64,000 nt of DNA from Aureispira sp. CCB-E (GCF_031326345.1 NZ_CP133671.1:2542001-2606000), one strand, 5' to 3'. Positions 44,323-53,412 are shown, numbered from the stretch's first letter. The notes: generated by a model from the letters alone, not told the origin. Made by a program: numbers and translations.

Positions 44323-45597
44323 TTAGTGACGTTTCTTTTTTTTCTTACTAGGTTTTTTGCCGTATAGTTTTTGTTCTAATTCAATTTGTTTTAAATCTTC
44401 TTGGATTAACTTTTTCCAATCCAATCCTTTGGTATCTTTGGTAAAGTCAAGCGTATCGGCATAATCTATTTTGTCAATATTTAAGACCTCAATTTTGCCA
44501 CCAATATAAAACTCAATTTCTGCTAACAACTCCTTTTCATCAGAACTGCAAAAAGAAATAGCATTTCCTCTATTATTACCCCGACCAGTTCGACCAACAC
44601 GATGTACGTAATTTTCTGCTTGTTCTGGTAAGTCATAATTGACAACATATTCAACTTTTGGAATGTCTACTCCTCTGGCGCTGACATCGGTTGCAATAAG
44701 CAAACGAATTTTACCACTTTTAAAGTCATTTAATGCAGAACTTCGTTCCTTTTGCGATTTATCGCCATGCAAGGTTCGACTAAAAATATCGACTCGTTCC
44801 ATTGCTTTTAACAAGCGTTCGGCTCGAACTTTTGTCCGTACAAAGACCAGTATTTTAGCATTTTTTTGCTCTCTATACAGACGTTCTAAAAAATAACGTT
44901 TGTCCTCCATTTCGATAAATCCAACCTTGTGGTCTACATTTTTGGCAACTGGATTCTTGGGGGCAATTTGAATACGAATGGCATTGCTCTGAATCAAAGA
45001 ATATGCTAACTTTTTGATTTCTTTGTCGATGGTAGCTGAAAAGAATAAGGTTTGACGACGTTTGGGTAAATAACGCAGGACATCTTTTATATCTTTGATA
45101 AAACCTTTGTCTAACATATGATCTGCCTCATCTAAGATCAAGGTCTCTACACGATGCAAATCTAAGTGTCCTTGACTGCGCAAGTCGAACATACGTCCAG
45201 GGGTCGTTACTAAAATATCAGCCCCTTTCTCTAGTAGTGCAATTTGGGGATCTTGTTCCACACCACCAAAAATACAAATCGCTTTTATTAACGTATGTTT
45301 GGATAAATTGTTCAACACTTCGGTCACTTGAATGGCTAATTCATGTGTTGGCACCATAACCAAGCACTTGATGCCATCTTTGCGACGTGCTTTGGCTTTC
45401 CAAGTTTGTAGTTTGTGAATGATTGGAATGCCATAAGCGGCTGTTTTTCCAGTTCCTGTTTGTGCAATAGCCAAGACATCTTCCCCTTTTAAAATATAGG
45501 GAATGGACTTAAATTGGATGTCTGTTGGACGTTTAAAGCCTAGTTTGTTTAAATTCTTCTTAAGTTCTGGGCTAATATTATATTCTGAAAATTTCAT
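44323..45597 (-). CDS. DEAD-box RNA helicase (RhlE-like)
   Basis: A 424-residue ATP-dependent RNA helicase. Motifs in order: Q motif with Gln28, motif I AQTGTGKT (Lys51), motif Ia PTHELA (usually PTRELA), motif II LDEADHML, motif III SAT, motif IV LVFVRT, motif V ATDVSARGVDIP and motif VI HRVGRTGRG. A short basic tail (KKPSKKKKKRH) may bind RNA nonspecifically. It is likely a ribosome-assembly or mRNA-turnover helicase; several paralogues are usual in this phylum, so no exact gene name is given. A -7 box lies 19 bp upstream of the start. Confidence 0.93.
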   Translation of the reverse strand: MKFSEYNISPELKKNLNKLGFKRPTDIQFKSIPYILKGEDVLAIAQTGTGKTAAYGIPIIHKLQTWKAKARRKDGIKCLVMVPTHELAIQVTEVLNNLSKHTLIKAICIFGGVEQDPQIALLEKGADILVTTPGRMFDLRSQGHLDLHRVETLILDEADHMLDKGFIKDIKDVLRYLPKRRQTLFFSATIDKEIKKLAYSLIQSNAIRIQIAPKNPVAKNVDHKVGFIEMEDKRYFLERLYREQKNAKILVFVRTKVRAERLLKAMERVDIFSRTLHGDKSQKERSSALNDFKSGKIRLLIATDVSARGVDIPKVEYVVNYDLPEQAENYVHRVGRTGRGNNRGNAISFCSSDEKELLAEIEFYIGGKIEVLNIDKIDYADTLDFTKDTKGLDWKKLIQEDLKQIELEQKLYGKKPSKKKKKRH

Positions 45598-45615
45598 GAT
45601 TTCTTTTTTAGCTTA

Positions 45616-45623
45616 CAAAGATA
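45616..45623 (-). promoter_or_regulatory. Bacteroidota -7 box (TATCTTTG) for DEAD-box helicase
   Basis: TATCTTTG on the minus strand, ending 18 bp before the helicase start codon, implying a short leader of about 13 nt. Confidence 0.55.
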
Positions 45624-45736
45624 AGCTTTTCACAAAGAAGTCTAAGTAAAAAACAATCGAAATATTGGAAGTAAAAAAAGTAGACTGCAAAGAGTAGCCT
45701 TTTCGATTTTTATTGAATACGATATAAGAACAGCAT

Positions 45737-47029
45737 TTATGGTATAATAACACTTGAGTTGGAGTCAACAATGAGTTCGCTGCAAAATGTCAAATCTTTA
45801 TCCAATCGCCGTGTAATGGATTGATAGACTGTTTTGATTTTTCGAGAGACAAGCCCTTCAAATATTTTATTTCCTTGGTATTGAATGATGATAGGTTGGT
45901 CTAAATTTAGCATTTCATCGTTGAGATAAATAGATAGTTTAGGGCTATAGTTCTCGAGTATATTGATGGTGTTATGCTTACGTTCAACGACGATTCGTTT
46001 GCCTGTTTGAATGTATTGATTGGGAACTCCAAGCCAATAAAAATTATGATGATGACAATCATCTTGTTTCCACACAATTTTATTGGGCAAAGGAGTTCTT
46101 GTAAATTGAGCCATCCATTCCATCGCAATGGTATCTGCTCTATCCATCCAATGTCCTTTGTTGGGAACCAGCTGTACTTGATGAACATAACCTTTAGGGT
46201 CTAGTGTTTGTAAACTATCTAGCCAAATACCCCAATCTTTAGCCCGTGCATTTCGTTCGTAGGCAGCATCATTAGCACCCATAAAAATAGCAAAAGGTAA
46301 GTTTCTAAGACCATCGGGAGTAGTTTCGTTTGGGTGTCCTGCCATCATCGCTGCTGCGGCAAAATAGTCCGCCATTCTAGGAGCTAGTTGAAAGGTACCG
46401 TCACCACCAGCTGAGTATCCTGTCAAATAAATTTTATTAGGATTGACTCCTGCAACAAGAACAGCAGCTTGAATTAACTGTTCAAACAAGGCATCAATAT
46501 GAGCCTGATGCCAAAGATTCCATGTATTGGTTGGTGCACGTGGAGCAACATAAATACCTTCTTTAAGTTGATAAAGATTGATTTGATTGTTCCATTGCTG
46601 GTCGTTTGCGTCAGAAGTAGTGCCACCACCACCATGCATCGAAATATAAAGTGAGTGTCCATCAACTGGGGCTTTTCCAAATGTTTTGATCTGAATGGGC
46701 ATGCTAAATTCTTGGTAAGAGAATAATTTATTATCCCAATTTTTCTTTAACTGCTCAAATCGTTGATGGGTTATGTCGTTAAATAGTAATTTTTTTGCCT
46801 CTTTTATATCTTGTTTGGTACTATTTTGACTGTAAAAAGGCTCTTCAGAAATAGGCTTGCGCTCATTGATAGGAGTAGACAACCAATTTTCTAATGTGGA
46901 AATAGTAGTGTTATTAGCTTTGTTGGAGGTTGTTTTGGCAGGCGTGCAGCTTGTTTTTAGAGTGCAAATACTGATAAAAATAACAAGGGATAAGAAGTAG
47001 TGCATTTTATTGGTTTTATATTTAGACAA
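45737..47029 (-). CDS. Alpha/beta-hydrolase esterase-like lipoprotein
   Basis: A 430-residue exported hydrolase with a lipoprotein-like signal (Cys near residue 28 in LKTSC). The core resembles PHB-depolymerase/feruloyl-esterase-type alpha/beta hydrolases: the oxyanion loop SMHGGGGTTSDAN, the nucleophile elbow GYSAGGDG with Ser206, a likely Asp in IFMGANDAAYERN and the His in PNKGHWMDRAD. The last about 110 residues form a beta-rich accessory domain ending in VDSNSSVIIP. The substrate is unknown; an ester-linked polymer or surface glycan is plausible. It has its own -7 box and is divergent from mrp. Confidence 0.8.
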   Translation of the reverse strand: MSKYKTNKMHYFLSLVIFISICTLKTSCTPAKTTSNKANNTTISTLENWLSTPINERKPISEEPFYSQNSTKQDIKEAKKLLFNDITHQRFEQLKKNWDNKLFSYQEFSMPIQIKTFGKAPVDGHSLYISMHGGGGTTSDANDQQWNNQINLYQLKEGIYVAPRAPTNTWNLWHQAHIDALFEQLIQAAVLVAGVNPNKIYLTGYSAGGDGTFQLAPRMADYFAAAAMMAGHPNETTPDGLRNLPFAIFMGANDAAYERNARAKDWGIWLDSLQTLDPKGYVHQVQLVPNKGHWMDRADTIAMEWMAQFTRTPLPNKIVWKQDDCHHHNFYWLGVPNQYIQTGKRIVVERKHNTINILENYSPKLSIYLNDEMLNLDQPIIIQYQGNKIFEGLVSRKIKTVYQSITRRLDKDLTFCSELIVDSNSSVIIP

Positions 47030-47037
47030 GTTCTAAA

Positions 47038-47045
47038 CAAAGTTA
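47038..47045 (-). promoter_or_regulatory. Bacteroidota -7 box (TAACTTTG) for esterase gene
   Basis: TAACTTTG on the minus strand, ending 8 bp before the esterase ATG at 47029. It would give a very short leader. It is arranged back to back with the mrp promoter. Confidence 0.5.
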
Positions 47046-47067
47046 TAAAATTGCAACTATAAATTTG

Positions 47068-47075
47068 TATCTTTG
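47068..47075 (+). promoter_or_regulatory. Bacteroidota -7 box (TATCTTTG) for mrp operon
   Basis: TATCTTTG on the plus strand, 78 bp before the mrp ATG. A TTG lies at 47051-47053, closer than the usual -33 spacing. Confidence 0.5.
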
Positions 47076-47152
47076 TTCTATTCTATACAAGTTTAGAAAA
47101 ATACAATTAGGTCTTTGTGAATCGATGGATTCAAAAATGAAGCAAGAATAAA

Positions 47153-48247
47153 ATGGAATTTGACAAATCAAAAATTATAGAAGCTTTGCGTACAGTTAAT
47201 GATCCTGATACTGGACAGGATATTATCAGTGTACGTATGGTGGAAAACTTACAAGTAAAAGGGAAGGATATTAGTTTTACAATCATTGTTCCCTCTTTAA
47301 AATCTCCGATCAAAAATCAATTGACTTTTGCCTGTATTGGTGCTGTTAATTCGGTTTATCCAGAAGCAGAAGTACATGTACATTCTAAGCCTAGAGAAGG
47401 AGGAGAAACGAATCGACCTCAAAGCCCTGTTCCACATATTAAAAATATTATTGCAGTGGCATCGGGAAAAGGAGGGGTAGGAAAATCTACGGTAGCAGTT
47501 AATTTAGCATTGAGTTTGAAAGCAATGGGAGCTAGTGTAGGATTGATGGATATTGATTTGTATGGTCCGTCTATTCCGACAATGTTAGGAATGCAAGGTC
47601 AACGTCCTAAGATTCAAGATGTTCACGGAAAGCCTAAAATGGTTCCAATTGAAAAGTTTGGGATCCCTACGATCTCAATTGGATATATGATTGAACCGCA
47701 ACAGGCAGTTGTGTTGCGTGGTCCTCGTTTGGGAGGAATTGTTAAGCAGTTCTTTCAAGAGTGTTTGTGGCCTAAATTGGATTATCTAATTCTAGATTTG
47801 CCTCCTGGAACAGGAGATATTCACTTGACATTAGTGCAAACGGTACCTGTTACAGGGATTGTTATGGTAACAACACCACAAGAAGTGGCGTATACGGATG
47901 CAATTAAAGGAATGAACATGTTCCGATTGGAAAATATTAACGTGCCAATTTTGGGTGTAGTAGAGAATATGGCTTGGTTTACTCCTAAAGAGTTGCCTAA
48001 TAACAAATACTATATCTTTGGAGAAGGGGGTGGTAAGCGATTGGCAAAAGAAGCAAATACCATGCTACTTGGGCAAATTCCAATTGTTCAAGGAATTCGA
48101 GAAGGAGGAGATAAGGGAGTACCTGCGGCAGTAGGTGAGGAACCTATTTCTAAAGAGGCTTTCTTGAATGTTGCTAAAAATGTATTACGCCAAGTTGCAG
48201 TAAGAAATGAAATGATAGAAGCAACAAAAGTCGTTAAGACTACTTAG
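47153..48247 (+). CDS. mrp: Mrp/ApbC-type Fe-S cluster carrier ATPase
   Basis: A 364-residue protein of the Mrp/NBP35 family, which holds and transfers 4Fe-4S clusters. The N-terminal MIP18 (DUF59) domain opens with IIEALRTVNDPDTGQDI, and the deviant Walker A ASGKGGVGKST is at residues 103-113, with the Mrp family's DIDLYGPSIPTMLG and LPPGTGD motifs following. The usual bridging CxxC after VENM is absent; the segment reads WFTPKELPNNKYYIFG, as in other Bacteroidota members as far as I recall. It starts the operon mrp-nfu-(SH3 lipoprotein)-phosphatase-aroQ. Confidence 0.94.
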   Translation: MEFDKSKIIEALRTVNDPDTGQDIISVRMVENLQVKGKDISFTIIVPSLKSPIKNQLTFACIGAVNSVYPEAEVHVHSKPREGGETNRPQSPVPHIKNIIAVASGKGGVGKSTVAVNLALSLKAMGASVGLMDIDLYGPSIPTMLGMQGQRPKIQDVHGKPKMVPIEKFGIPTISIGYMIEPQQAVVLRGPRLGGIVKQFFQECLWPKLDYLILDLPPGTGDIHLTLVQTVPVTGIVMVTTPQEVAYTDAIKGMNMFRLENINVPILGVVENMAWFTPKELPNNKYYIFGEGGGKRLAKEANTMLLGQIPIVQGIREGGDKGVPAAVGEEPISKEAFLNVAKNVLRQVAVRNEMIEATKVVKTT

Positions 48248-48373
48248 TAGTTTGTTCGATAAATGATGAACCTTTTTTACACGGTTACTGCGTGGTTTTA
48301 ACAGAGTGATGTTATAGAAACAGGAAATCATTGAACGAATTATTATGCGAATGTTGCATCAAAAAATAATATT

Positions 48374-48634
48374 ATGAGTTTAGAAAAAGAAGAAATTTTA
48401 CAACGAGTAGAACAAGCATTAACTACGTTGCGTCCTCACTTAGAAATAGATGGCGGAGATATCGAAATCGTTGAATTGACGGATGATATGGTCCTTCGTT
48501 TCCGATGGTTGGGCAACTGTGAAACTTGTTCGATGAGTACTATGACAATGAAAGGTGGTGTCGAACATACTATCTTGTCTTTTGTACCAGAAATTAAAGC
48601 AGTAGAGGCTGTTAATGGACTTTTTATTGCTTAA
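48374..48634 (+). CDS. NifU-like (Nfu) Fe-S scaffold protein
   Basis: An 86-residue stand-alone NifU C-terminal domain that assembles and transfers Fe-S clusters as a dimer. The signature is LRPHLEIDGGDIEIVELTDD with ligands Cys49 and Cys52 in GNCETCSMSTMTMKGGVE. It lies 126 bp downstream of mrp. The pairing suits an Fe-S relay in which Nfu supplies the cysteines that this Mrp lacks; that is inference. Confidence 0.94.
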   Translation: MSLEKEEILQRVEQALTTLRPHLEIDGGDIEIVELTDDMVLRFRWLGNCETCSMSTMTMKGGVEHTILSFVPEIKAVEAVNGLFIA

Positions 48635-48697
48635 ATTCAAAGACTAGTATTGACAATTGGTTCTCTTATGTTATCCATAAACGATTAAAACTATTTT

Positions 48698-49372
48698 ATG
48701 CATCCATCTTATTCTCAGTGGTTTTTATGGGTTTGGTGTTGCCTTATGGGAGGCTTTACTTCTTGTGGAGGAAAGCCAGAACCGCCAATAGTAGAAGAAA
48801 CTCCAATAAAAACGTCTTGGACACAATCCGAATTGGATAAAATGGATGTATATGCAATCGCAGGAGATTATTATGAGATTCAAATTGGTATCAAAGGCAA
48901 AGAGTTAACAGGTGTGTATCGAGACCCTAAGGCAAAGAATGTGCAAGATTGTCTTTTCTTTTTTGAAGGTATCATTGGAAACAAAAATCCTATAGAGGTA
49001 CAATGTTACAACCCAACCAATACAAAGGCTGCTTTTAAGGGGTATTTTAAAATATTAGGCGATGCAATGATTATTCAGTTGGCAACCTTGCCTTCTGCAC
49101 AGTGTGATACAGAATTTACCGATAATGTAGGGCATTCTGTTGTTTTGGATTCTAAGAAAGAATGGTCGGCTATTCGAATGGTACAACACTCTACAGGTTT
49201 GCACGAACAACCAATTGTAGAAAGCCCAAAATTAGGAGAAGCACTTCAACGAGGTGTTGCGGTTGGGGTATTAGAACAGCGGAATACTTGGTTTCGAGTA
49301 GAAGTACTTGATGGAAGTGGCTCACAAGGCTGGATTTCTGGGCATGGTTTGTATCCATTAATAGAATTATAA
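48698..49372 (+). CDS. Lipoprotein with C-terminal bacterial SH3 domain
   Basis: A 224-residue lipoprotein: hydrophobic N-terminus with lipobox GFTSC (Cys23) and a Gly/Pro-rich spacer. The middle (about residues 50-150) is a beta-rich domain of unknown type with three Cys. The last about 65 residues are a bacterial SH3 domain (GLHEQPIVESPKLGEALQRG, then NTWFRVEVL and GWISGHGL), which usually binds peptidoglycan or cell-surface peptides. It sits 4 bp ahead of the phosphatase gene, inside the mrp operon. Confidence 0.78.
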   Translation: MHPSYSQWFLWVWCCLMGGFTSCGGKPEPPIVEETPIKTSWTQSELDKMDVYAIAGDYYEIQIGIKGKELTGVYRDPKAKNVQDCLFFFEGIIGNKNPIEVQCYNPTNTKAAFKGYFKILGDAMIIQLATLPSAQCDTEFTDNVGHSVVLDSKKEWSAIRMVQHSTGLHEQPIVESPKLGEALQRGVAVGVLEQRNTWFRVEVLDGSGSQGWISGHGLYPLIEL

Positions 49373-49376
49373 AAAC

Positions 49377-50102
49377 ATGGGAATATATCTACCAGCGCCA
49401 CCCGATGGGCGCCAGTTAGTTATTGGAGATGTACACGGCTGTTTCGACACGTTAAAAGCTCTGATAGAAGAACAAATTCAATTGACGCAATCTGACCAAT
49501 TGATTTTTTTAGGAGATTTGATTAATCGTGGCAAAGACAGCAAGAAAGTACTGGATTATTTGATGCAGTTGGAGTTAGAGTATGAATTGTATTGTATCAA
49601 AGGAAATCATGAGCACAATTTATTAACCGCTTACGATTGTGGAATGGATTTTTTCGAAAACTTTTTGCACGAGTACAACTCAGATGACTTAATGCAAGGG
49701 GATTTGTATGCCTACTTGGATTTTTGTGCACAGATGCCTTATTTCATAGAAACACCAACTCATATTTTTTCTCATATGGGATTTACGTTGAAAGAACCTA
49801 GACCGATTACCGATACTCGGGCTTATTTTCACAATCAATCGTTGCAGATTTCAAACGATTCTATTCAGAGTAAAAAACAAGTACAGGGACATACCACAAT
49901 GGCATTAAGCCAAATCAGTAAGGTAGTAGAAGCAGAACAAGCTGTTGTGAATATTGATGCAGGGTGCTACTATAAATCTGTTGATGGATTAGGTTATTTG
50001 TGCGCCTTAGAGACGAAGAACAACTTGTTATATGTCCAACGCAATATAGAAAAGATAACTAAAGTAGGAGCGCATCAAAGCGACCTTCCATCAATCCAAT
50101 AG
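49377..50102 (+). CDS. PPP-type metallophosphatase
   Basis: A 241-residue metallo-phosphoesterase of the serine/threonine phosphatase/ApaH-like group. Metal ligands and motifs are GDVHG (17-21), GDLINRG (46-52; the family's GDxxDRG with Asn for the second Asp), GNHE (76-79), a His in FSHMG and a His in QGHTT. Related bacterial enzymes act on protein phosphoserine/threonine or on diadenosine polyphosphates; sequence alone does not decide. It starts 4 bp after the SH3 lipoprotein and ends 3 bp before aroQ, so it is cotranscribed with both. Confidence 0.88.
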   Translation: MGIYLPAPPDGRQLVIGDVHGCFDTLKALIEEQIQLTQSDQLIFLGDLINRGKDSKKVLDYLMQLELEYELYCIKGNHEHNLLTAYDCGMDFFENFLHEYNSDDLMQGDLYAYLDFCAQMPYFIETPTHIFSHMGFTLKEPRPITDTRAYFHNQSLQISNDSIQSKKQVQGHTTMALSQISKVVEAEQAVVNIDAGCYYKSVDGLGYLCALETKNNLLYVQRNIEKITKVGAHQSDLPSIQ

Positions 50103-50105
50103 TGT

Positions 50106-50519
50106 ATGAAAATTTTAATTATCAATGGCCCTAATTTAAATCTATTGGGTAAACGAGAACCTGAGATTTATGGGACAACAACCTTTGATGGATATTTAGC
50201 CACGTTACGAAAGCTATTTCCTCAGTTGGAGTTAAGCTATTATCAAAGCAATGTAGAAGGACATTTGATAGACAAGTTACATGAAGTTGGTTTTGATTGG
50301 GATGGAATTATTCTAAACGCAGGGGCATATACGCATACATCTTTAGCATTGGGAGATGCTATTGCTGCAATTAAAACACCTGTTGTAGAAGTGCATATTT
50401 CTAATGTGTTTGCACGTGAAAAAGTACGCCATCATTCCTTTATTGCTCCCAATTGTATTGGCAGTATTTCTGGTTTTGGGCTACGTAGTTATGAGCTAGC
50501 TTTGCGTTATTGGCTTTAG
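50106..50519 (+). CDS. aroQ: 3-dehydroquinate dehydratase, type II
   Basis: AroQ, 137 residues, converts 3-dehydroquinate to 3-dehydroshikimate in the shikimate pathway and forms dodecamers. The opening ILIINGPNLNLLGKREPEIY holds Arg17 and Tyr22 of the flexible lid, the substrate-binding Asn71 is in NAGAYTHTS, His97 is in VEVHISN, and Arg108 follows in the lid-clamping segment. All key residues are present. It is the last gene of the mrp operon, and its stop overlaps the convergent next gene by 4 bp. Confidence 0.96.
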   Translation: MKILIINGPNLNLLGKREPEIYGTTTFDGYLATLRKLFPQLELSYYQSNVEGHLIDKLHEVGFDWDGIILNAGAYTHTSLALGDAIAAIKTPVVEVHISNVFAREKVRHHSFIAPNCIGSISGFGLRSYELALRYWL

Positions 50520-50983
50520 TGTGTGATTTTTCGCTCCAATCTTTTAGCAGCTCGAAGTTGTCGCTTAGTGCATTGTTTTTTAATCTGTTGTTGTGTCTGT
50601 GACGTAGTAGTTTTTTGGAATTCATTATATGTAAAAACAATGGTGTCTTGATCAAAGCCATGGGCTTCAACTGTTGCGGTTAATCTCAAAATTTTATTAG
50701 GAACAATAGTAACATCGGTTATTTTTAATGGCGAAAATCCTAATTTAGAAACAATCAAATCATAGGAGCCAGCTTCTATATTTATGAAAAGAAAACCTCC
50801 ATTTACATCCGTACGGGCTTGGGCAACTAAAGAGCCATTGCGTTGTAAGTAAAGGGAAGCATACTGGATTGGTTCTTGAGTATAGTTTTCCATTAGATAA
50901 CCTCTTAAGCCTCCGTAATGTTGAGCAGATGTTATTAAAGTGATGAATAGAAAAAAAAGACAAGTAAAATATTTCATACGCAA
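50516..50983 (-). CDS. Secreted protein with CarboxypepD_reg-like domain
   Basis: A 155-residue exported protein. A signal peptide spans about residues 1-20 (ending TSAQ). The core is one carboxypeptidase-regulatory-like beta-sandwich: LRGYLMENYTQEPIQYASLY, then RTDVNGGFLFINIEAGSYDLIVSKLGF, cut here to its halves. The C-terminal about 35 residues are a Gln/Lys/Arg-rich helical tail. Such domains are usually the plug-side extension of TonB receptors; here it stands alone. It is convergent with aroQ, overlapping it by 4 bp at the stop codons. Confidence 0.8.
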   Translation of the reverse strand: MRMKYFTCLFFLFITLITSAQHYGGLRGYLMENYTQEPIQYASLYLQRNGSLVAQARTDVNGGFLFINIEAGSYDLIVSKLGFSPLKITDVTIVPNKILRLTATVEAHGFDQDTIVFTYNEFQKTTTSQTQQQIKKQCTKRQLRAAKRLERKITH

Positions 50984-51218
50984 AATGGGTTTAGCTGTAG
51001 TCTATAGAATTTTGGAGAACTGTTAATAAAAGTTTAAATTTAGTTGGAGACTAAATCAATCTTTCGCAAGGTGCATCTAATTTGAATGTTAGGTGATGAT
51101 TCAATTTAGGTGTGTCGCTCATCGACTCAATCATTACTTTGTGGGAGTTACTTTGTAGCAACAACGCTAAATTCCACCAATAAGATTCATTAAAAAACTA
51201 AAAGTTCCCTTTCAAATT

Positions 51219-52970
51219 ATGAAAACAATCACAATGTTGTTACTGTTTTGTTCTTTTTTTTGCTCTGTATTAATGGCTCAAAGTGAGGCTCCTATACCTA
51301 TTAAAACCAATATTCATGCCGTTAAATTGCATTTGCAAGGAGCTGAAGTCATGCGAAAAACCTCGATTCCTTTAAAAGAAGGTAGAAATCATCTTGTATT
51401 TACAAATTTATCTCCTAAACTATATGAGCAAACAATCCAAGTTGCTACCAACAAAGCCGTAAAAGTTATTTCTGTTACAAGCAAACAGAATTTTATAGAA
51501 CGCCGTCAAGCTACCCCAAAAATCAAACGCTTAAACGATTCTTTGGATATATTAAGAGATGCGATAGATTTGCTGGAGAACGAACGTGGTTCTTATGAAG
51601 AAGAACAAGCATTGTTAAAGCAAAATCGTTCTATGAAATCTTCACAGCAAAATTTGACAGTGACAGAGCTCGAAAAAATGTCTGAGTTTTATCGAAAACG
51701 AAATTTTGAGATCAACAAAAATATTACCAGACTAACCAAGCGTATTACAACATTAAGCCGTCAGGTATTTGATTATAAATTGCAACTGTACGAATTAAAT
51801 GCCGATAGGAGGGCAATGGCAGAAATTTATCTAGTCGTAGAAGCGGCAACTGCTGCAAAAACAGACTTCGATTTGAGGTATGTTGTTAGTGATGCTGGAT
51901 GGGCTGCAATTTATGACTTAGAAGCCAGTAATTTTGGAAGTACAATTGACTTAGCATACCGAGCATTGACTTATAATAATACAGGAGTAGATTGGAATGA
52001 CGTGGAACTAACACTTTCGACAGGTGACCCCTTACAAAGTATGTTACAGCCAACTTTAAACGTCTGGAATTTGACAGGATCGTCTTCTTACCAAATCAAT
52101 ACGATTGCTAATATTGATATTAGTGTTAATAATAATGCTCCGATTCAACAGCAAATAATTCAGCCAAACAATTATTATGAGTTATCCAAAACAGATGAAA
52201 TTAAAGCAATCTTGGGCAAAGATTACTCAGAAACAATAGATTATAATACAGCAGAATTTGAACGTTATAGAAATAACCAGCCAGATATCCCAAACATGGT
52301 TACTGCAACATTGGAAGTGCCAGAGTTTAATGCAGATTTTAAAATTAAAAAGCCTTATACCATCCCTTCTGATCGAAAGCCTTATTCGGTAGATATAAAG
52401 CAATTTGAACTGCCTGCGACTTACAAGCATTATGCTGTCCCTAAATTAGACAAGGATGCTTTTTTATTAGCGCAAGTTGTCGGGTGGGAGGACTTGGATT
52501 TGGTTAGTGGTCCTATTAATATTTATAACAATAAGAAATACATAGGACAATCTCGATTGAGTATTGATAATTTGAGCGATACGTTATCTGTTTCGTTGGG
52601 TCGAGACCCCAACGTTGTTCTATCTAGAAAAAAGGTAAAAGGTTCTTCTAAAAAAGTATTTTTGGGGACTTCTAAAAAAGCAACAATTGCTTATGATATA
52701 GTGGTTAGAAACAATCATTCAAAGCCAATTAATATTGAAATTTTGGATCAAGTTCCGATCTCTTCAGATAAAGATGTTGTTATTACCGTTGATGAAAAGT
52801 CCAATGCTGCTTATGATGAAAAGACAGGGGTGTTATCTTGGAATTTGACGATTCCTTCCACTCAAAACAAAGCGTTGACATTTGGCTTTTCTATCAAATA
52901 TCCGAAAGATAAACAGGTGAAAATTGAGTATAAAAAATCACGCACAATGGAACAGATGCGTTATTTCTAG
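51219..52970 (+). CDS. MuiA-family protein (DUF4140-DUF4139)
   Basis: A 583-residue exported protein with a signal peptide (about 1-21, ending LMAQ). The N-terminal DUF4140-type domain holds VKLHLQGAEVMRKTSIPLKE. A coiled coil spans about residues 95-200, and the C-terminal DUF4139 beta-rich region includes LRYVVSDAGWAAIYDLEA, LSTGDP and the closing LTFGFSIKYPKDKQV. The family is named after a mucoidy inhibitor and is common in the envelope of Bacteroidota and Proteobacteria; its molecular role is unknown. It is monocistronic, ended by the bidirectional hairpin at 53009-53054. Confidence 0.88.
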   Translation: MKTITMLLLFCSFFCSVLMAQSEAPIPIKTNIHAVKLHLQGAEVMRKTSIPLKEGRNHLVFTNLSPKLYEQTIQVATNKAVKVISVTSKQNFIERRQATPKIKRLNDSLDILRDAIDLLENERGSYEEEQALLKQNRSMKSSQQNLTVTELEKMSEFYRKRNFEINKNITRLTKRITTLSRQVFDYKLQLYELNADRRAMAEIYLVVEAATAAKTDFDLRYVVSDAGWAAIYDLEASNFGSTIDLAYRALTYNNTGVDWNDVELTLSTGDPLQSMLQPTLNVWNLTGSSSYQINTIANIDISVNNNAPIQQQIIQPNNYYELSKTDEIKAILGKDYSETIDYNTAEFERYRNNQPDIPNMVTATLEVPEFNADFKIKKPYTIPSDRKPYSVDIKQFELPATYKHYAVPKLDKDAFLLAQVVGWEDLDLVSGPINIYNNKKYIGQSRLSIDNLSDTLSVSLGRDPNVVLSRKKVKGSSKKVFLGTSKKATIAYDIVVRNNHSKPINIEILDQVPISSDKDVVITVDEKSNAAYDEKTGVLSWNLTIPSTQNKALTFGFSIKYPKDKQVKIEYKKSRTMEQMRYF

Positions 52971-53008
52971 AGGAATTGATAAGCTTACAACTAATATGCA
53001 ATGATCGT

Positions 53009-53054
53009 TAATATTCTGTACTTACTTTTTTATTTTAATAAATACAGAATATTA
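53009..53054. terminator. Bidirectional terminator between MuiA-like gene and rSAM operon
   Basis: A perfect 12-bp stem (taatattctgta at 53009-53020 with 53043-53054) lies between convergent genes, with an A/T-rich loop. Confidence 0.75.
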
Positions 53055-53113
53055 CGAGGTTGTTTGGTGTTATGGTATTTTCTCTTAAGCATTTATTGCT
53101 ATTATTCGTGTTG

Positions 53114-53389
53114 TTAATGAATGTTGAGGCTTAATGTTCCTAAACAAACTGAAAACCCAATGATTGCAATTAATAATCCTGCTAAAATAAGCGACATCCC
53201 TCTTGAACGATTGGGGTCGTTGCTAAAAATAGCCATAAAAAGCCCTACAACGAATATACCTCCAGCATGGATGTAGGCAATAATAGCGCCCGCCAATGCT
53301 GCATCACCATTATCACCTGCATGAATTAGTAAGGTATAGAGTATAAAAAGAAGTAGATTGATACCAATAATTTTTCCTGAATTTTCCAT
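53114..53389 (-). CDS. Small three-helix membrane protein of the rSAM operon
   Basis: A 91-residue integral membrane protein with hydrophobic helices at about residues 7-25, 31-59 and 64-84, and short polar loops (AGDNGDAAL, SNDPNRSRG). No family is recognised. It starts 23 bp after the radical SAM gene on the same strand and is the last gene before the terminator, so it is probably an accessory membrane component of that unit. Confidence 0.7.
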   Translation of the reverse strand: MENSGKIIGINLLLFILYTLLIHAGDNGDAALAGAIIAYIHAGGIFVVGLFMAIFSNDPNRSRGMSLILAGLLIAIIGFSVCLGTLSLNIH

Positions 53390-53412
53390 AATACTAGGCT
53401 TGTCGATTTCTG

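Noticed and set aside
51120-51170. Two ttactttgt motifs upstream of the MuiA-like gene considered as -7 boxes.
   Set aside because: They have one base too few between TA and TTTG to fit TAnnTTTG.
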